64,000 nucleotides of DNA from positions 392,001 to 456,000 of the forward strand of contig BSBM01001936.1 of NCBI GenBank assembly GCA_027924585.1. The letters are read 5' to 3'. The first letter of the stretch is position 1. Each line of letters opens with the position of its first letter. Made by a program: the position numbers and the translations under genes. A model generated the notes under the pieces. It ran no database searches and was not told where the DNA came from. It was given only the letters and a program-made list of their open reading frames with translations. The DNA is from Larix kaempferi (lineage: Eukaryota > Streptophyta > Pinopsida > Pinales > Pinaceae). Of the stretch, positions 10,591 through 23,638 are shown one piece after another.

Positions 10591-11260
10591 ATATATATAT
10601 TAGTGCGATGTTAATAGTCACTACTCACCAAATCAAACATTATCACCAATGCATCTGATCTTACTAATCACACGGGTGCTTTTCAGACAATGTAGCACCG
10701 ATGCATTTGAAAGTGTGTCACATCGGTGCACTTATAAGAACATAGTCCTGGTGCAGCAAAATATTCATTGCATGCCTTAGGGATTTTTCTATTATCGTAC
10801 CCTAGTGCACTACTGTATATTAACCACGTTGTTAATTTTAAAAATATAATGACTGTCATCGTCCTAGTCAACTTTATTGGTGCATTTTCCTTCAGCTATC
10901 ACACCAATGTGTTTCAATAGTTCTTAAGCACTAGGGATTTTTAATAGTTCGTAGGGACCTGTGGGACATTTAATGTAAATCACCAGTGCTTATAATGTTA
11001 TAATATACTAGTGTGTTTTAATAGTTCGTAAGAATCAGTGCTACAGTTAAAATAAAGTACTAGTGCATATATTGTTATAAAGCACTAGTGTGTTTTAATA
11101 GTTTGTAAGCATCGGCGCTATATGTATTTTCAAGCATCGATGCACAAATTTATATGTGCAGCAATGCATGTATTGGTTTAAAAGGCACCGGTTATTATGT
11201 TAGCACCAGTTTGTTTTCTTCAATAAAGCGTACCAAAAATAAAACCTCCACAAAAGCCTC
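10591..11260. repeat. Dispersed CACCGGTGC-like repeats (CACTA-subterminal-like)
   Basis: About eighteen short variants of a 9-base palindromic core occur in both orientations: CACCGATGCA near 10697, CATCGGTGCAC near 10730, CACCAGTGCT near 10981, GCACTAGTGTG near 11083, CATCGGCGC near 11109 and GCACCGGT near 11188. Dense, divergent direct and inverted copies of such a core are typical of the subterminal transposase-binding regions of plant CACTA (En/Spm) transposons. I see neither a terminal CACTA motif nor a transposase, so this would be a decayed end or a deletion derivative. No reading frame of note is present. Confidence 0.45.
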
Positions 11261-11379
11261 TAGTCGCGGAGATTTTTTTAGTTATAATACATTTCTGTAA
11301 AATCCTATGCTAAAACATTTGGCACCATTTGTGGATGTTTTAGAGTATATATTTTTGAGAATTTTGACCAATCTCTCAC

Positions 11380-12448
<1,069 letters not shown>

Positions 12449-12453
12449 TCCCA

Positions 12454-13256
12454 TGTGATAATCTGTAGAGATCTAGCAACTGTAACAATCTCACAATCAA
12501 AATCTCAAGATTATTTGCAAAGAAGAAGAAAAGCATGCAGTCAATAATCACTCATAAACACAGAATAATGAACAATAACAGTATCATAAAATCAATAATG
12601 ACTGCAAAGAATGTGTTAAAATGAGTTGCAAAGGAGCATCATATAGGATTCGAATTAGCCAAGTAGGGCATTAGAATTTGAGCTCAGAGTCTAGCTTGGA
12701 TAACAATGGAGACATTATCTAGTCAGTGGTATCAATCATAAATGATAAGAGTCAGTCAAGTGTATCCAACTGAGTCTAACAGAACCATCTAGGCATAAAT
12801 CAAAGAATGGAGACTCCAAGGGGGGAGCATGAGGCTGTCAAATAGTCAAGTGGAACTCCAGAACTAGCTAACTAGAAGCTACAAGCAGTCAGCATGAGAA
12901 ATCAGTGGACATACTGCTCAATCAATGCACTAACTGAGTGATAACTCTCGGTAGGTGAGAAAAGGCACCCTAACTAAGTGATAACTGGTGGTAGGTGAGC
13001 AAAGATGCCCAAACTGGCTGTGGTAGGTGAGAAAGGCGCACTTGCCAAGCAGAAAATTCAAGGAGGGAACATTAGGTAGGTAGGAGGCCAAATGGGGGCT
13101 AAAGATAGGCTCTAGAGAGCTAGAAGAAAGATCTAGGTGCTGGGGAGACAACCATGATGATGATTGGATGCATGCAGTGGCATGCAAATGCATGTAGCAT
13201 GTAGATTTACATGCAGGCATGCAAAATATAAAAATGATGGTGTGAATATTCCAACA
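12454..13256 (-). repeat. E3 3' LTR
   Basis: It is bounded by TGTGATAATC and TTCCAACA and matches 22843-23633. It contains GTAGGTGAGAAA-type repeats and a cluster of GCATGC palindromes near the right end, also seen in the E2 LTRs. The TCCCA target duplication lies at 12449-12453. Confidence 0.92.
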
Positions 13257-13264
13257 CCCCCCCG
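13257..13264 (-). other. E3 polypurine tract
   Basis: A C run on the plus strand (CCCCCCCG) directly follows the 3' LTR, giving a G-rich primer on the coding strand. Confidence 0.8.
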
Positions 13265-13421
13265 CAATCTATACTATGAGAAATAATTGAAAATAGTAAA
13301 ATAGGGCCTTGGTGACTAACACCAAAGGTCACCCCATACAATCAATCTAAATAAGCTAAGTGAGGAAAGAGGGAAAACCCAGTGGGAAGAAATCCCTCCA
13401 TCAAAATAGACTGAAAGGATG

Positions 13422-14264
13422 CTAATGAAGCATATCATCTCTCACCCCTGAAGGAGGAAAGTGTCCTTCTTTTCCAAAGAAGGGTCGATCGATCTGAAAT
13501 GGATCAGTAATGTGAGAAGGATGAAACCTTCCATTCTGAAATTCTGATCTGGATCTTCTATGATCATGTGGATCACCAACCAAATCACTGGCAAATCAGA
13601 GTGTAGTGGCTCCCCATCAAGGAAGAGGAGGAATATCAAGTGAGAGATCTTCAGGTTCTTGGGGATCTGTATCTCCCATTATCTCATCTTCATCATCATT
13701 TTCTATATCTTCAGGTTCTTGTGGATCTGGATCTAGCATTCCCTCATCATCATCTCCATCTTCAAATTCTGAATCTGAAATATCATGTGAAGGTGCATCT
13801 ACAACTGGCTCATCATCACATCCAAAATCTGAATTTGAAGTCTCATGTGAAGAAGCATGTGAAGCTGATGTCTCATACTCCGAATCTAGACTATCATGTG
13901 ATGGAGATTTGCTCTTTTGAAGCTCATCATCACTTCCAAACTCTAAATCAAAAGAACCAGAATCTGATGATGATGGATCTTCAACAAGATCACTAGTGGA
14001 TGTAGTAGTGATGGCCCATTTTTCCATAGGAGTTGAACCAATAGGTGCTAGATCTTTAGGTTCTTGTGGATCTGGATCTAGCATTCACACTTCTTTAAGA
14101 GTCCTCTTTTTCTCAATCTTCTTAGATCGATCATTGCCTTTCAAGAAACCTTTGTAGGTGCCATGAGCAATCTTGTCTCTTAGAATACCATCAACCACAT
14201 TTGAGCTAGCTTGTAGTTGAGATGAGATATTCTACTCTCTTCATGTGTGTGACAGTGAAGAGCA
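13422..14264 (-). pseudogene. Unrecognised acidic reading frame of E3, downstream of Copia-1
   Basis: Reading from the Copia-1 junction leftward, a short frame-shifted segment contains HGTYKGFLKG. A frame from 14084 to 13617 is then extremely rich in Asp, Glu and Ser, with three copies of a DPDPQEPED-like motif. After stops, another frame continues to 13422 with a basic, Phe-rich tail (FFGKEGHFPPSG). Copia elements often carry a Ser/acidic linker between integrase and RT, but no integrase core or RT surrounds it here. I do not recognise the family. It may be a remnant of the linker left by a deletion, or an accessory protein. Confidence 0.45.
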
Positions 14265-14846
14265 TGTTAATTTTTCGATAATTTCATTCAATATTATCTA
14301 GGATCACTAAGAGAATAACAAGCACAGCATAACAATCACAAGAGATAATGGACACAAAGCATTTCACTGGGGAAAACCAAGAAGGTGAAAAACCCCACAA
14401 CTTCCTCAGAGATAGAATAAGCCCCAATACAAATATCACAAAGATCAATCCCCAAAATATAGATGTCTCCAGCAACTACTCCTCCTCCACTTGTGTGCAC
14501 TCCTCTCTCTTTACTATGCGAGTTGGATGAGTGAGTGAATGAATAGAATGAGAGCCACAGACTCTCTATTTATACAATGACTTGACCTGCCTGTAACCCT
14601 AACTGGACCGACTTCCTAAGGAAGCCTAATAACCCATCCACATGACACATACAGGGATGACCCCACATAGGTGGTATAATAACCCATCAAATATAAGTTA
14701 CGACACTTACAATGTAACTTGCGACACTTGCAAATACAAATGATGACCATTTTGATTGGAGGAATAATACATTTGCATCAGGAATACAATAAAGTACAAA
14801 TGTAATACATAGGAGAATATCTTCCAAAGTTAAAAATACATCAACA
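14265..14846 (-). repeat. Copia-1 3' LTR
   Basis: It starts TGTTAATTTTT and ends CATCAACA. The AAGAGGGAG polypurine tract abuts it at 14847-14855 (minus strand). A TATA box reads TATAAATAGAG on the minus strand at 14564-14574. Confidence 0.93.
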
Positions 14847-15119
14847 CTCCCTCTTAACTAGGAAGGTATTCTCTCGACACGGGAATCAATATATATAGGA
14901 ACAAGTCTTCAATACTGGAACTGGATCATCATCACTGGATCACTGGAGTATCATCGTCACTACTGTTGTACTCTTCATCTCGATCATTGGGCTATCTCTT
15001 AGTTCTTCTTGTCATAGGAAGTTTTACAGAGCCATCCCTTTTTCATGTTGGATGTATTCCTAGCCTCCTCTAGGTATTCATCATCTCTGCAAGCTTTCCA
15101 ACCTGTGGAATACTCAGGG

Positions 15120-15915
15120 CTGATTACGTGCATCAACCAAACCTCAAAAGAGCATCCCAAGACTGATTACGAGCTTACTGCTCAACCTATAGGATCTCCC
15201 AGGGAAATATTACATGTGACCTCTACAAAACCTTAAAAGAGTGTCTTGCGACCTGTAAGATGTCTAAAGAGCATCCCAGGACTGATTATGAGCTTACTGA
15301 TCAACCTATCGGATCTCCAAAACTGATTACATGTGGTCTGGAAAAACCTCGAAAGAGCATCCTAGGACTGATTACAAGCTTACTGCTCAACCTATCGGAT
15401 CTCCCAGGGAACTATTACATGCCACAGATAAAACATCGAAAGAGCATTTTCCAGATCTCCCAGGGAACTATTATATGCCATAGGCAAAAACTCGCAAGAG
15501 TATCTGCAAATATCCTAGGGCAATATTGTATGTCCCTCCAAGCAAAACCTCAAAAGAGCATTTGCCAGATCTCCCAGGGAACTATTATATGCCATAGGAA
15601 AAACCTCGCAAGAGTATCTGCAAATATCCTAGGTCAATATTATATGATTATCACACAAACTGTCCATGGCCACGGAGTATCATCCTAATACTCATGATAA
15701 ACCTGATCATCCTCGCACGGAGAATCATCCTGATGCTCATGATCATACTGATCATCATCATACAATACATCATCCTGATGCACATCATCATCACATGATC
15801 ATCTTGGTCATCATCATACAATACATCATCCTGATGCACATCATCATCACATGATCATCCTGATCATCATCATATAGTACATCATCCTGATGCACATCAT
15901 CTGGAGCATCGTCCT
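15120..15915 (-). repeat. Minisatellites between Copia-1 pol and 3' LTR
   Basis: Two arrays are present. At 15120-15650, irregular repeats combine AACCTCGCAAGAG-type and GATCTCCCAGGGAA-type blocks. At about 15715-15915, a 56-base unit rich in ATCATC starts at 15771, 15827 and 15883. Copia-2 has the same two arrays in the same place, so they belong to the family. Short frames here are artefacts. Confidence 0.85.
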
Positions 15916-16003
15916 GATGCTCATCACACAACTCTTACATCCATAGCCATGGGAAGGATCCTCCTACCACCATGCTTGGAATGGCTCCTGCAAATGTGTC
16001 ACA

Positions 16004-19000
16004 TCACTTCCTCCTCGAAGTATCCTCTATTTGAAGAACACCAAGCCTCTCTCTAAAGTACTCGAACTTCACTCTGGCTAGTGGTTTGGTCAACACATAT
16101 GCAATCTGCTCATCCGTTGCAACATACTGGAGCTTCACTGCTCCTCTCTGCACCATATCCCTGATATAGTGATATTTGATCTCGATGTGCTTCGACCTAT
16201 CATGGAACATCGGGTTCTCAGACAACTTCACACAACTCTGGTTGTCACAGAAGATATAGGTATCATCCAACTGGAGATCAAAAAAATCATACAGTATCTT
16301 CTTTAGCCATAATTCCTCATAGCTAGCCGAACAAGCTGCGACATACTCTCCTTAAGCTGTACTCAGTGCTGCGCAAGATTGTTTCCTTCTAAACCAAGAG
16401 ATCACACCTGATCCCATACTGAAGAAGCACCCCGAAGTTCTCTTCCTATCTGCAACACTGCCTGCCCAATCTGAATCAACATAACCCTCCAGGTTAAACT
16501 TTTGATTTGCATCATACTTGAGCCCATAATAAACCGTACCCTTCAGGTACCTCAGAATATGCTTTACAGCAATCAGGTGAACATGTCTAGGATCCATGAG
16601 GAATTGGCTCAAGGTGTTCACTGAAAATAAAATATCTGGTCTCGTGTTCGTCAGGTACATCAAGGACCCAATAATTTGACAATACATCATGGAATCAACC
16701 GAATCTGATGAAGCGTCACTCAATAGATTCAGGTTCGATGCCATAGGTGTGGCCATGGCCTCGCAGTCCAACATCCTGAATCGCTTCAGGATCTCTATTG
16801 CATACTTACCTTGTCCAAGGAAGATTCCATCTGCACTCTACCACACCTCCATACCTAGAAAGTAATGCATCATACCCAAGTCCTTAATCTCGAACTCGGC
16901 AGCAATCTTCCTCTTCATGTCGGAAATCAACCTATCCTCACCTGTCACAAACAGGTCATCCACATACAATAGGAGTATCACTGGATTGCCTTCCTCAACC
17001 TTGTAGTAAAGGTTGGAATCCTCTTTACTCTTGGTAAAGCCCAAACTAGACAGGAAGTTGTCTATCCTACCGTACCATGTCCTGGGTTCTTGCTTCAAGC
17101 CATACAAGGCTTTCTTTGAATTGCACACATGTGACTCCCTATCATGTGTCTCAAAACCAAGTGGCTCCTCCACATACACTTCCTCTTTGACTACACAATT
17201 CAAGAAAGCTATCTTGACATCCATCTGGTGTATCTTCCACTTCATTACTGTAGCCAGAGCAAGTACTATTCTGATGGAAGTGTATTTGGCTACAGGTGCA
17301 AAATTCTCTTCATAATCTATCCCCTCTCTATGGGAGAAGCCACGAGCCACAAACCTTGCCTTGTATTTCTCTATGCTTCCATCTGCAGCATGCTTGATCT
17401 TGTAGATCCACTTGGAAGTCAGAACATACTTCCCTTTTGGTCTTGGGACCACATCCCAAACATCGTTCTTCATGATCGACTGGTATTCCTCGACCATGGC
17501 ATCCTTCCATTCTTTCTTTTCTACTGCTTCTTCATAACTAGAAGGTTCTTTGTTCATTATGTCACATAATAACGAAACATAGCTGGTGTGTGACCTTGTC
17601 CTTTTTCTTTATCTGTGTTCCTCCTCTAGAATACGATACCTTTCTACATCTTGGATGAGCTCTCTAGCCCATGCTAGTTTCCTCTTGTGAGGTTTCTTCT
17701 CACGAGGTGGATCTACAGGTTCTTGTGAATCTTGTATTTCACGATCTACTTCTGGAATTGCTTCGTTCATAGTGGTGTCTTGTATTTTGGGTACTCTTGG
17801 TTCTTCATTGTCTTCAACAGGTGTCTTCCTTGATTTTATGTATGCCGAGTCTTCATCAAAAGTCACATCCCTGCTGATGTTAATCTTCTTGAACACTGGA
17901 AAGTAGATCATGTACACCTTCAATATTTCACTGTAACCCACAAATATACCCTTCTTTCCTGAAGGATCTAACTTTGTCCTCTTTTATTTTGGAACATGTG
18001 TATATACTAGACAAGCAAATATCCTGAGATGGCTAACTTCTGGTTTCTTACCAAAGAAAACTTCTTCTGGTGTCTTGTTGTCAAGTATCTTGTGAGGTGT
18101 TTTGTTTTGCACATAGAAAGTTGTCATTGTTGCTTCTTCTCATAGGTGCATGTCTAGATCTTGTTCAAGAAGCATTTCCCGCGTTGCTTCCATGATTATT
18201 CTATTCTTCCTTTCTGCAACCCCATTTTGTTGTGGATTGTAAGGAGTGGTCAAGTCCCTCTTAATCCCTGAATCACTGCATAACTTCTTGAAGTCTCCTG
18301 AAGTGAACTCTCTGCCATTGTCAGATCTAAAGGTCTTGATGTTCTTATTGGCTTGGTTTTCTATCAAGGATTTGTATTCCTTGAACTTATCAAACACTTC
18401 ATCTTTATTCTTCAAGAAATAAACCCAAGTCTTCCTAGAGAAATCATCAATGAAAGAAACATAATATACATACCCACTCAGAGAACTAGATGACATCGAA
18501 CCACATACATAGGAGTGGATGTTCTCCAAGACTCCTTTTTCCTTGCTTTCACTACTTGGAAATGCCTTCTGTGTGTTCTTTCCTTTCGTACATCCTTTGC
18601 AAACACCTTCATGCTTTGACTAGATTTTAGGAAGACCTTCTACTACTTTTCTTGCAATTGGTAGTGCTCTATAGTGCACATGTGCAATCCTTCTATGTGA
18701 AAGTTCACTTGGATCCATGGATTCATGTACCATGGCATGTTCAGGTTGTCCCTTCAATTTGTACAATCTTCCCTCTTTCTCTACAATCACTATTGCATCA
18801 TTTATAGTCTTCCCTTTGGGCCACATAAGTACTTGGCCATCCACAAATGCAACTCTCATCCCCTTTGCATCCAAAGATGATATGGAGAGAATATTCTTCT
18901 TGAGACCAGGTACATATAGAACATCTTTCATTTTTAAAGACTTCCCAGAGTCTAGCTTGTAGGAGGCTTCACCACTTCCTTCTATAGGGTATTGATAGTC

Positions 19001-20029
19001 ATCCCCAAGTTTCACCTTATGAGATGAATCATGTTCAAATAGGTCCATAAGAGATTCTTTAAATCCCTTCATATGTTTGGAAGCCCCACTATCAATAAGC
19101 CAATCATTACACCCATGTGTAATAGTACCCGTGAGAGCAGAGATTAGAACATACTCTTCGTCACTTGAAGAGTTTTCACTTTCTACCTTATTCTTCTTCC
19201 TAGGAGGTTCATCATCCTCAACAACATGAGCATGATATCTCTTCTTGTTGCTCTTCTTCTTCTTCTTGTTGGAGCTCTTTCTGTTCTTGGGACATTCTAA
19301 GGCAAAGTGTCCCTTCTCATTACAAGTGAAACATCTCATATCTTTCTTCTCTCTTTGATGGTGGTGTGAAGATCTCTTGTAATACGATTGCTCCCTCTTG
19401 AACTTACTTTTCTTGGTGTGTGCTGTGAGATCTTGATCTTCATTTCCCATCTTTTCTTCTCGGGCCACAAGCCTAGCTTCTTCTTGTGAACATTCCTCCC
19501 ACAGTCTACTGGAGGAGATCAATTTATTTCTTGCATAGATACCTTGGATGAAGGAGTCCAATGACCTAGGTAGGCCATTCAATGTGGTCATGACAATTTC
19601 TCCATTCTCCACTATGTCATCCACAGGTTCAAGTTGTTCTTTGATTTGATAGACCTTAGTAAAGTAGGATTGAATGGTCTCTCCATTCTGGATCTTTACC
19701 CCTTTCAATTGGTTTCGCAGAGTCATCTTCCGATTTATATTCTTTCCTTCAAACAACTTGGTCAAGGAGTCAAACATCTCCTTAGGTGTCTTTAGGGAAG
19801 ACACATGGGGTATGAGATGGTCTTTGATAGAATCAGCAATGATTCTCTTGTACTTAACCAAGTTCTTCTTGTGTAAGGCCTTAGCCTCATCTCCATCTGG
19901 AACTGGAACCTCTTCACTTATGTGGGTGTCCAATTCATTCTCTTCTAGGATTAACCCAATCTTATACTTCCATGCTCGGAAGTTATCAACCCCTTCAAGC
20001 TTATCCTCAAGCTTGGTGTGGTGAGACAT
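16004..20029 (-). pseudogene. Copia-1 gag-pol polyprotein (single frame, six stops)
   Basis: One frame of about 1340 codons begins at MSHHTKLEDKL (20029). Residues 1-200 are the UBN2-type gag, and the zinc knuckle CFTCNEKGHFALEC lies at about 233-246. The protease site DSGAS is at about 313 and the gag-pre-integrase HRRIAH at about 445. Integrase follows (FIDDFSRKTW, FRSDNGREF, QQNGVAERKN; 18140-18529). RT with YVDD spans 16838-17557. RNase H spans 16774-16004 (DSDWAG, CDNQSC, ending KFEYFRERLGV). All parts share one frame with no frameshift. Stops fall at 18620-18622, 18137-18139, near 17983, at 17606-17608, 16835-16837 and 16349-16351. Family role: reverse transcription in particles and integration in the nucleus. 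The stops mean this copy cannot make the full protein. Confidence 0.93.
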
Positions 20030-20613
20030 CTTAATGAGAAACTCAAATGGAAATAAACGATTTAGGCCTTACCACTTGATTTGCTGAAATTGGATCTGGA
20101 GCTAGATTAGGGTTTCTTAAAGGAATCCTAAAAATTCAAATATTGAATTTAAAACTTCTGATTGGATGGAAAGATGTGCCTTGCTGATTTGATCAAGTTG
20201 GTATACTTAAATTTTGAAATCTAAAAAATCTGACCCCTCAAAATTGACTTTGAAACTTTTGGATCTACAGTTTTTGGTTTTCTGGTCAAAATCCCGAACT
20301 AGGGTTTGATAATGCCCAGGGTTCTTCCCAGCCAAAAAGTTCGATCTTGGTCTCTAAAATTCAATTTTTATGAGGAGCATCCAGTCATGGTCTTAGATTC
20401 CAAAAATTCCAACTTTCTCCGAAACCCTAATTTCCCGCAGTACTGATAGGCCAAAAATTGAAAATGCTCAGAATTGAATTCTGTCTCAACAGAAAGATGC
20501 ACCCTTGCTAGGAGAGTTAATCTAGCCTCCTTCCTTTGATGAACTGTGGAGAGAAACCCAAAAATTAAGAATCCCTAGATTCTGCAGCTGCACAGTGTCT
20601 TCTTCTTAGTACT

Positions 20614-20625
20614 GCTCCGATACCA
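20614..20625 (-). other. Copia-1 primer-binding site
   Basis: GCTCCGATACCA abuts the 5' LTR and differs from the canonical Met-site complement by one base. About 580 bases of leader (20030-20613) separate it from the gag start, and I see nothing else in that leader. Confidence 0.88.
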
Positions 20626-21207
20626 TGTTAATTTTTTGATAATTTCATTCAATATTATCTAGGATCACTAAGAGAATAACAAGCACAGCATAACAATCAC
20701 AAGAGACAATGGACACAAAGAATTTCACTAGGGAAAACCAAGAAGGTGAAAAACCCTGCAACTTCCTCGAAGATAGAATAAACCCCAATACAAAGATCAC
20801 AAAGATTAATCCCCAAAAGATAGATGTCTCTAGCAGCTAGTCCTCCTCCACTTGTGTGCACTCCTCTCTCTCAACTATGTGAGTTGGATGAGTGAGTGAA
20901 TGAATAGAATGAGAGACACACACTCTCTATTTATCCAATCACTTGACCTGCCCTTAACCCTAACTAGGACAACTTCCTAAGGAAGCTTAATAACCCATCC
21001 ACATGACACATACAAGGATGACCCCACACAGGTGGTCTAATAACCCATCAAATATAAGTTACGAAACTTACAATGTAACTTGCGACACTTGCAAATACAA
21101 ATGACGACACTTCTGATTGGAGGAATACTACATCTCCATCAAGAATACAATAAAATACAAATGTAATACATAGGAGAATATCTTCCGAAGTTACAAATAC
21201 ATCAATA
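20626..21207 (-). repeat. Copia-1 5' LTR
   Basis: It is the same length as the 3' LTR and differs by scattered substitutions. It ends CATCAATA rather than CATCAACA. The TATA position reads GGATAAATAGAG on the minus strand (near 20935), so the core promoter has one change relative to the other copy. Confidence 0.93.
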
Positions 21208-22527
21208 GATAAGACTCCTTTGAGAGAGGTAAGAAGTGTGAAAACTCATAGATTTTTGTCTCATGATTTGCAATTCCTTTTGCAATTATTTCCCCTGAAG
21301 CCATGTGTTGTACCTCAACTTCATTTGGAGAAAAGATCACTCTTTTGGGCTCTCCAATATGAGTCATTTGATACACTGAAATAACATTAGTTGCAAGAGA
21401 AGGAACATAAAGCACATTAGAAAAATAACCATGGTCAAGATAGATTCTTCCAATCCCCTAAGAGGAGACTTCTGAATCATTACCCAACATGATGGAAGGG
21501 CCAACTGAGCTTTCAAAGTTGGAGAAGAGATATTTGGAGGAAGACATGTGTCTTAATGCTCCTGAATCTATTATGAAAGAAGAATCTCTTTATGCACTTG
21601 CCATGAGGGCATGACATCTTTCTTTTTCTTCATATCTAGAAGGTTCAATATCAGGATCTTTCTTCCTTGTACATGCAAGTACAAAAAGATTGTTCTTTTC
21701 AAGTAACTGAGCCATCAAATCTATAGTCTTCTTCATGCAAGTACTCTCAGGATGAAAACCTCTAAGATAATATGTGCACTTGGATTTTTTCTTTTGAGAA
21801 TGCTTGGTCTTCCTTGAGTTTGAAGCCCCATCTGACTGATATGGAGTATCTATAGGCCTTATATCATTCAATCTATTATCATAAATATTTTGCTTGTCTT
21901 TACCATTTTCCCTTTTGGCCTCAGCAGCTGTAAGGGCCAAATCCAACTTGGGTTTGATCATTCCCATAAAGATTAAATTCTCTTCCTCTTGAGTAAGAGA
22001 TTGGATGAAGTCATCAAGTGAGGGAAACATCCATTATGGAATGAACATCTTAGCTGACTGGAAAGTAGAGACAAAAACTGAGAAGTTTGTCCCCAACTTT
22101 GAGAAAATGGAAAGAATAAGCTGCTTGTCTTCTTTCACTATCTCATATCTTTTCAACTGTGATATCAATATTTTTAACTTGGTGATGAAGGCATTGATAG
22201 ATTCGAAGCTATCAGGACTCAAACATATGAGTTCATTCTCCAATTTGTGTCCTTTCATATCATCTTTCTATCCAAAAATGGATTCGAGCTTGTCCCAAAA
22301 TTAGGAGATGTAAGATCGATGACATGGAAGTGAAGATCTTCAGAAATTGAGAGAAGGAGGAGACCAATTTCTACACCAAGCCTATCCAAGTACCTGGACT
22401 TTTCAACTGCACTAAGAGGTTCTACCATCGTTTTGTTGAGTATTCGGGTGAAGCCTTTGGTTCTCATGAAGAGAGCCATCTTGTCTTTCCACTCAAGATA
22501 GTTGGAAGATGTGAGCTTTAGATCCAT
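21208..22527 (-). pseudogene. E3 gag-protease, truncated by the Copia-1 insertion
   Basis: The likely start is MDLKLTSSNYLEWKD at 22527, a typical copia gag opening. The frame shifts near 22260-22300, then continues through a UBN2-like helix region (LISQLKRYEIVKED) and a second gag part (22030-21590). Its zinc knuckle reads CTYYLRGFHPESTC, with Tyr where the second Cys should be. After stops, a protease site DSGALRHM appears near 21550, then a gag-pre-integrase linker (MLYVPSLATNV) to the insertion point. The lost Cys, the frameshift and the stops make it non-functional. The reading direction continues left of Copia-1 at 14264. Confidence 0.85.
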
Positions 22528-22830
22528 CTGAACAGAGAAATTTGAATAGTTGAAGAAGAATTCAAACAGGTGAATAAACCTGCAAAACAAGAGAAGTTTT
22601 TGTTGATGGAGAATGCTACACTTCGACTGAACACTACCTTTTGAACACTGAGCACATAGACTAAGTCTTTCACACTTGGATAGACCTCACTGGATTTCTC
22701 CAATGAATTCAAGTAATAGCACCATGATTTGTTGTGGAAAATCATAGGCTTTTGGTGCTCAAGTGAAAGATAGCTGCTCAAAGAAATGCTGCAACTGCTG
22801 CAATGGCTACAATTCAAATAGCTACTGAAT

Positions 22831-22842
22831 GCTTTCATACCA
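22831..22842 (-). other. E3 primer-binding site (diverged Met type)
   Basis: GCTTTCATACCA abuts the 5' LTR. It differs from GCTCTGATACCA at a few positions, so either the site has decayed or priming used a related tRNA. Confidence 0.7.
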
Positions 22843-23633
22843 TGTGATAATCTACAAGGATCTAGCAACTGTAACAATCTCACAATCAAACTCTCAAGAT
22901 TATTTGCAAAGAAGAAGAGAAGCATGCAGTCAATAATCACTCATAAACATAGAATAATGAACAATAATAGTATCATACAATGAATAATGAATGTAAAGAA
23001 TGTGTTACAATGAACTGTAAAGGAGCATCATATAGGATTCGAATTAGGCAAGTAGGGCATTCGAATCTGAGCTCAGAGTGTAGCTTGGATAACAATGGAG
23101 ACATCATCCAGTTAGTAGTATCAGTCATAAATGGTAAGAGCCAGTTAAGTGTGTCCAACTGAGTCTAACAAAACCATCTAGGCATAAATCAGGGAATGGA
23201 GATTGCAAGGGGGGTGCATGAGACTGTCAAATAGTCAAGTGGAACTCCAGAACTAGCTAACTAGAAGGTACAAGCAGTCATCAGGAGCAATTAGTGGAAC
23301 AACTGCTCAATCAATGCACTAACTGAGTGATAACTCTCGGTAGGTGAGAAAAGGTTCCCTAACTGAGTGATAACTCGTGGTAGGTGAGCAAAGGCGCCCA
23401 AACTGGCTGTGGTAGGTGGGAAAGGCACACTTTCCAAGCAGAAAAGTCAAGGAGGGTGCATTAGGTAGGTAGGAGGCCAATTGGGGGCTAAAGACAGGCT
23501 CTGGAGAGCTAGAAGCAAGCTCTAGGTGCTGGGGAGACAACCATGATGATGATTGGATGCATGCAGTCGCATGCAAATCCATGCAGCATGTAGGCATGCA
23601 AAATATAAAAATGATGGCGTGAATATTCCCACA
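22843..23633 (-). repeat. E3 5' LTR
   Basis: It matches 12454-13256, ends ATTCCCACA, and is followed by the TCCCA duplication at 23634-23638. Confidence 0.92.
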
Positions 23634-23638
23634 TCCCA

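Larger units (their letters stand above)
14265..21207 (-). mobile_element. Copia-1: full-length Ty1/copia element with in-frame stops
   Basis: Two 582-base LTRs (14265-14846, 20626-21207), a Met primer site with one mismatch, a polypurine tract and colinear gag, protease, integrase, RT and RNase H on the minus strand define it. It splits the E3 gag-protease frame at residues reading KESYL. The flanking five bases are GAGCA on the left and GATAA on the right, so the target duplication is degenerate or lost. It is closely related to Copia-2. Confidence 0.95.
12454..23633 (-). mobile_element. E3: copia-like LTR retrotransposon split by Copia-1
   Basis: LTRs at 12454-13256 and 22843-23633 are flanked by TCCCA at 12449-12453 and 23634-23638. 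A polypurine tract abuts the left LTR and a diverged Met primer site abuts the right one, giving minus-strand orientation. Without Copia-1 (about 6.9 kb) the element is about 4.2 kb and holds gag, protease and an unfamiliar acidic frame, but no RT, RNase H or integrase core. It is therefore non-autonomous, like its relative E2, with which it shares LTR blocks and the motif CCAAAGGTCACCCC near the polypurine tract. Confidence 0.92.

Noticed and set aside
15651-15854. His/Asp/Met-rich frames on both strands
   Set aside because: They are translations of the ATCATC-rich 56-base repeat.
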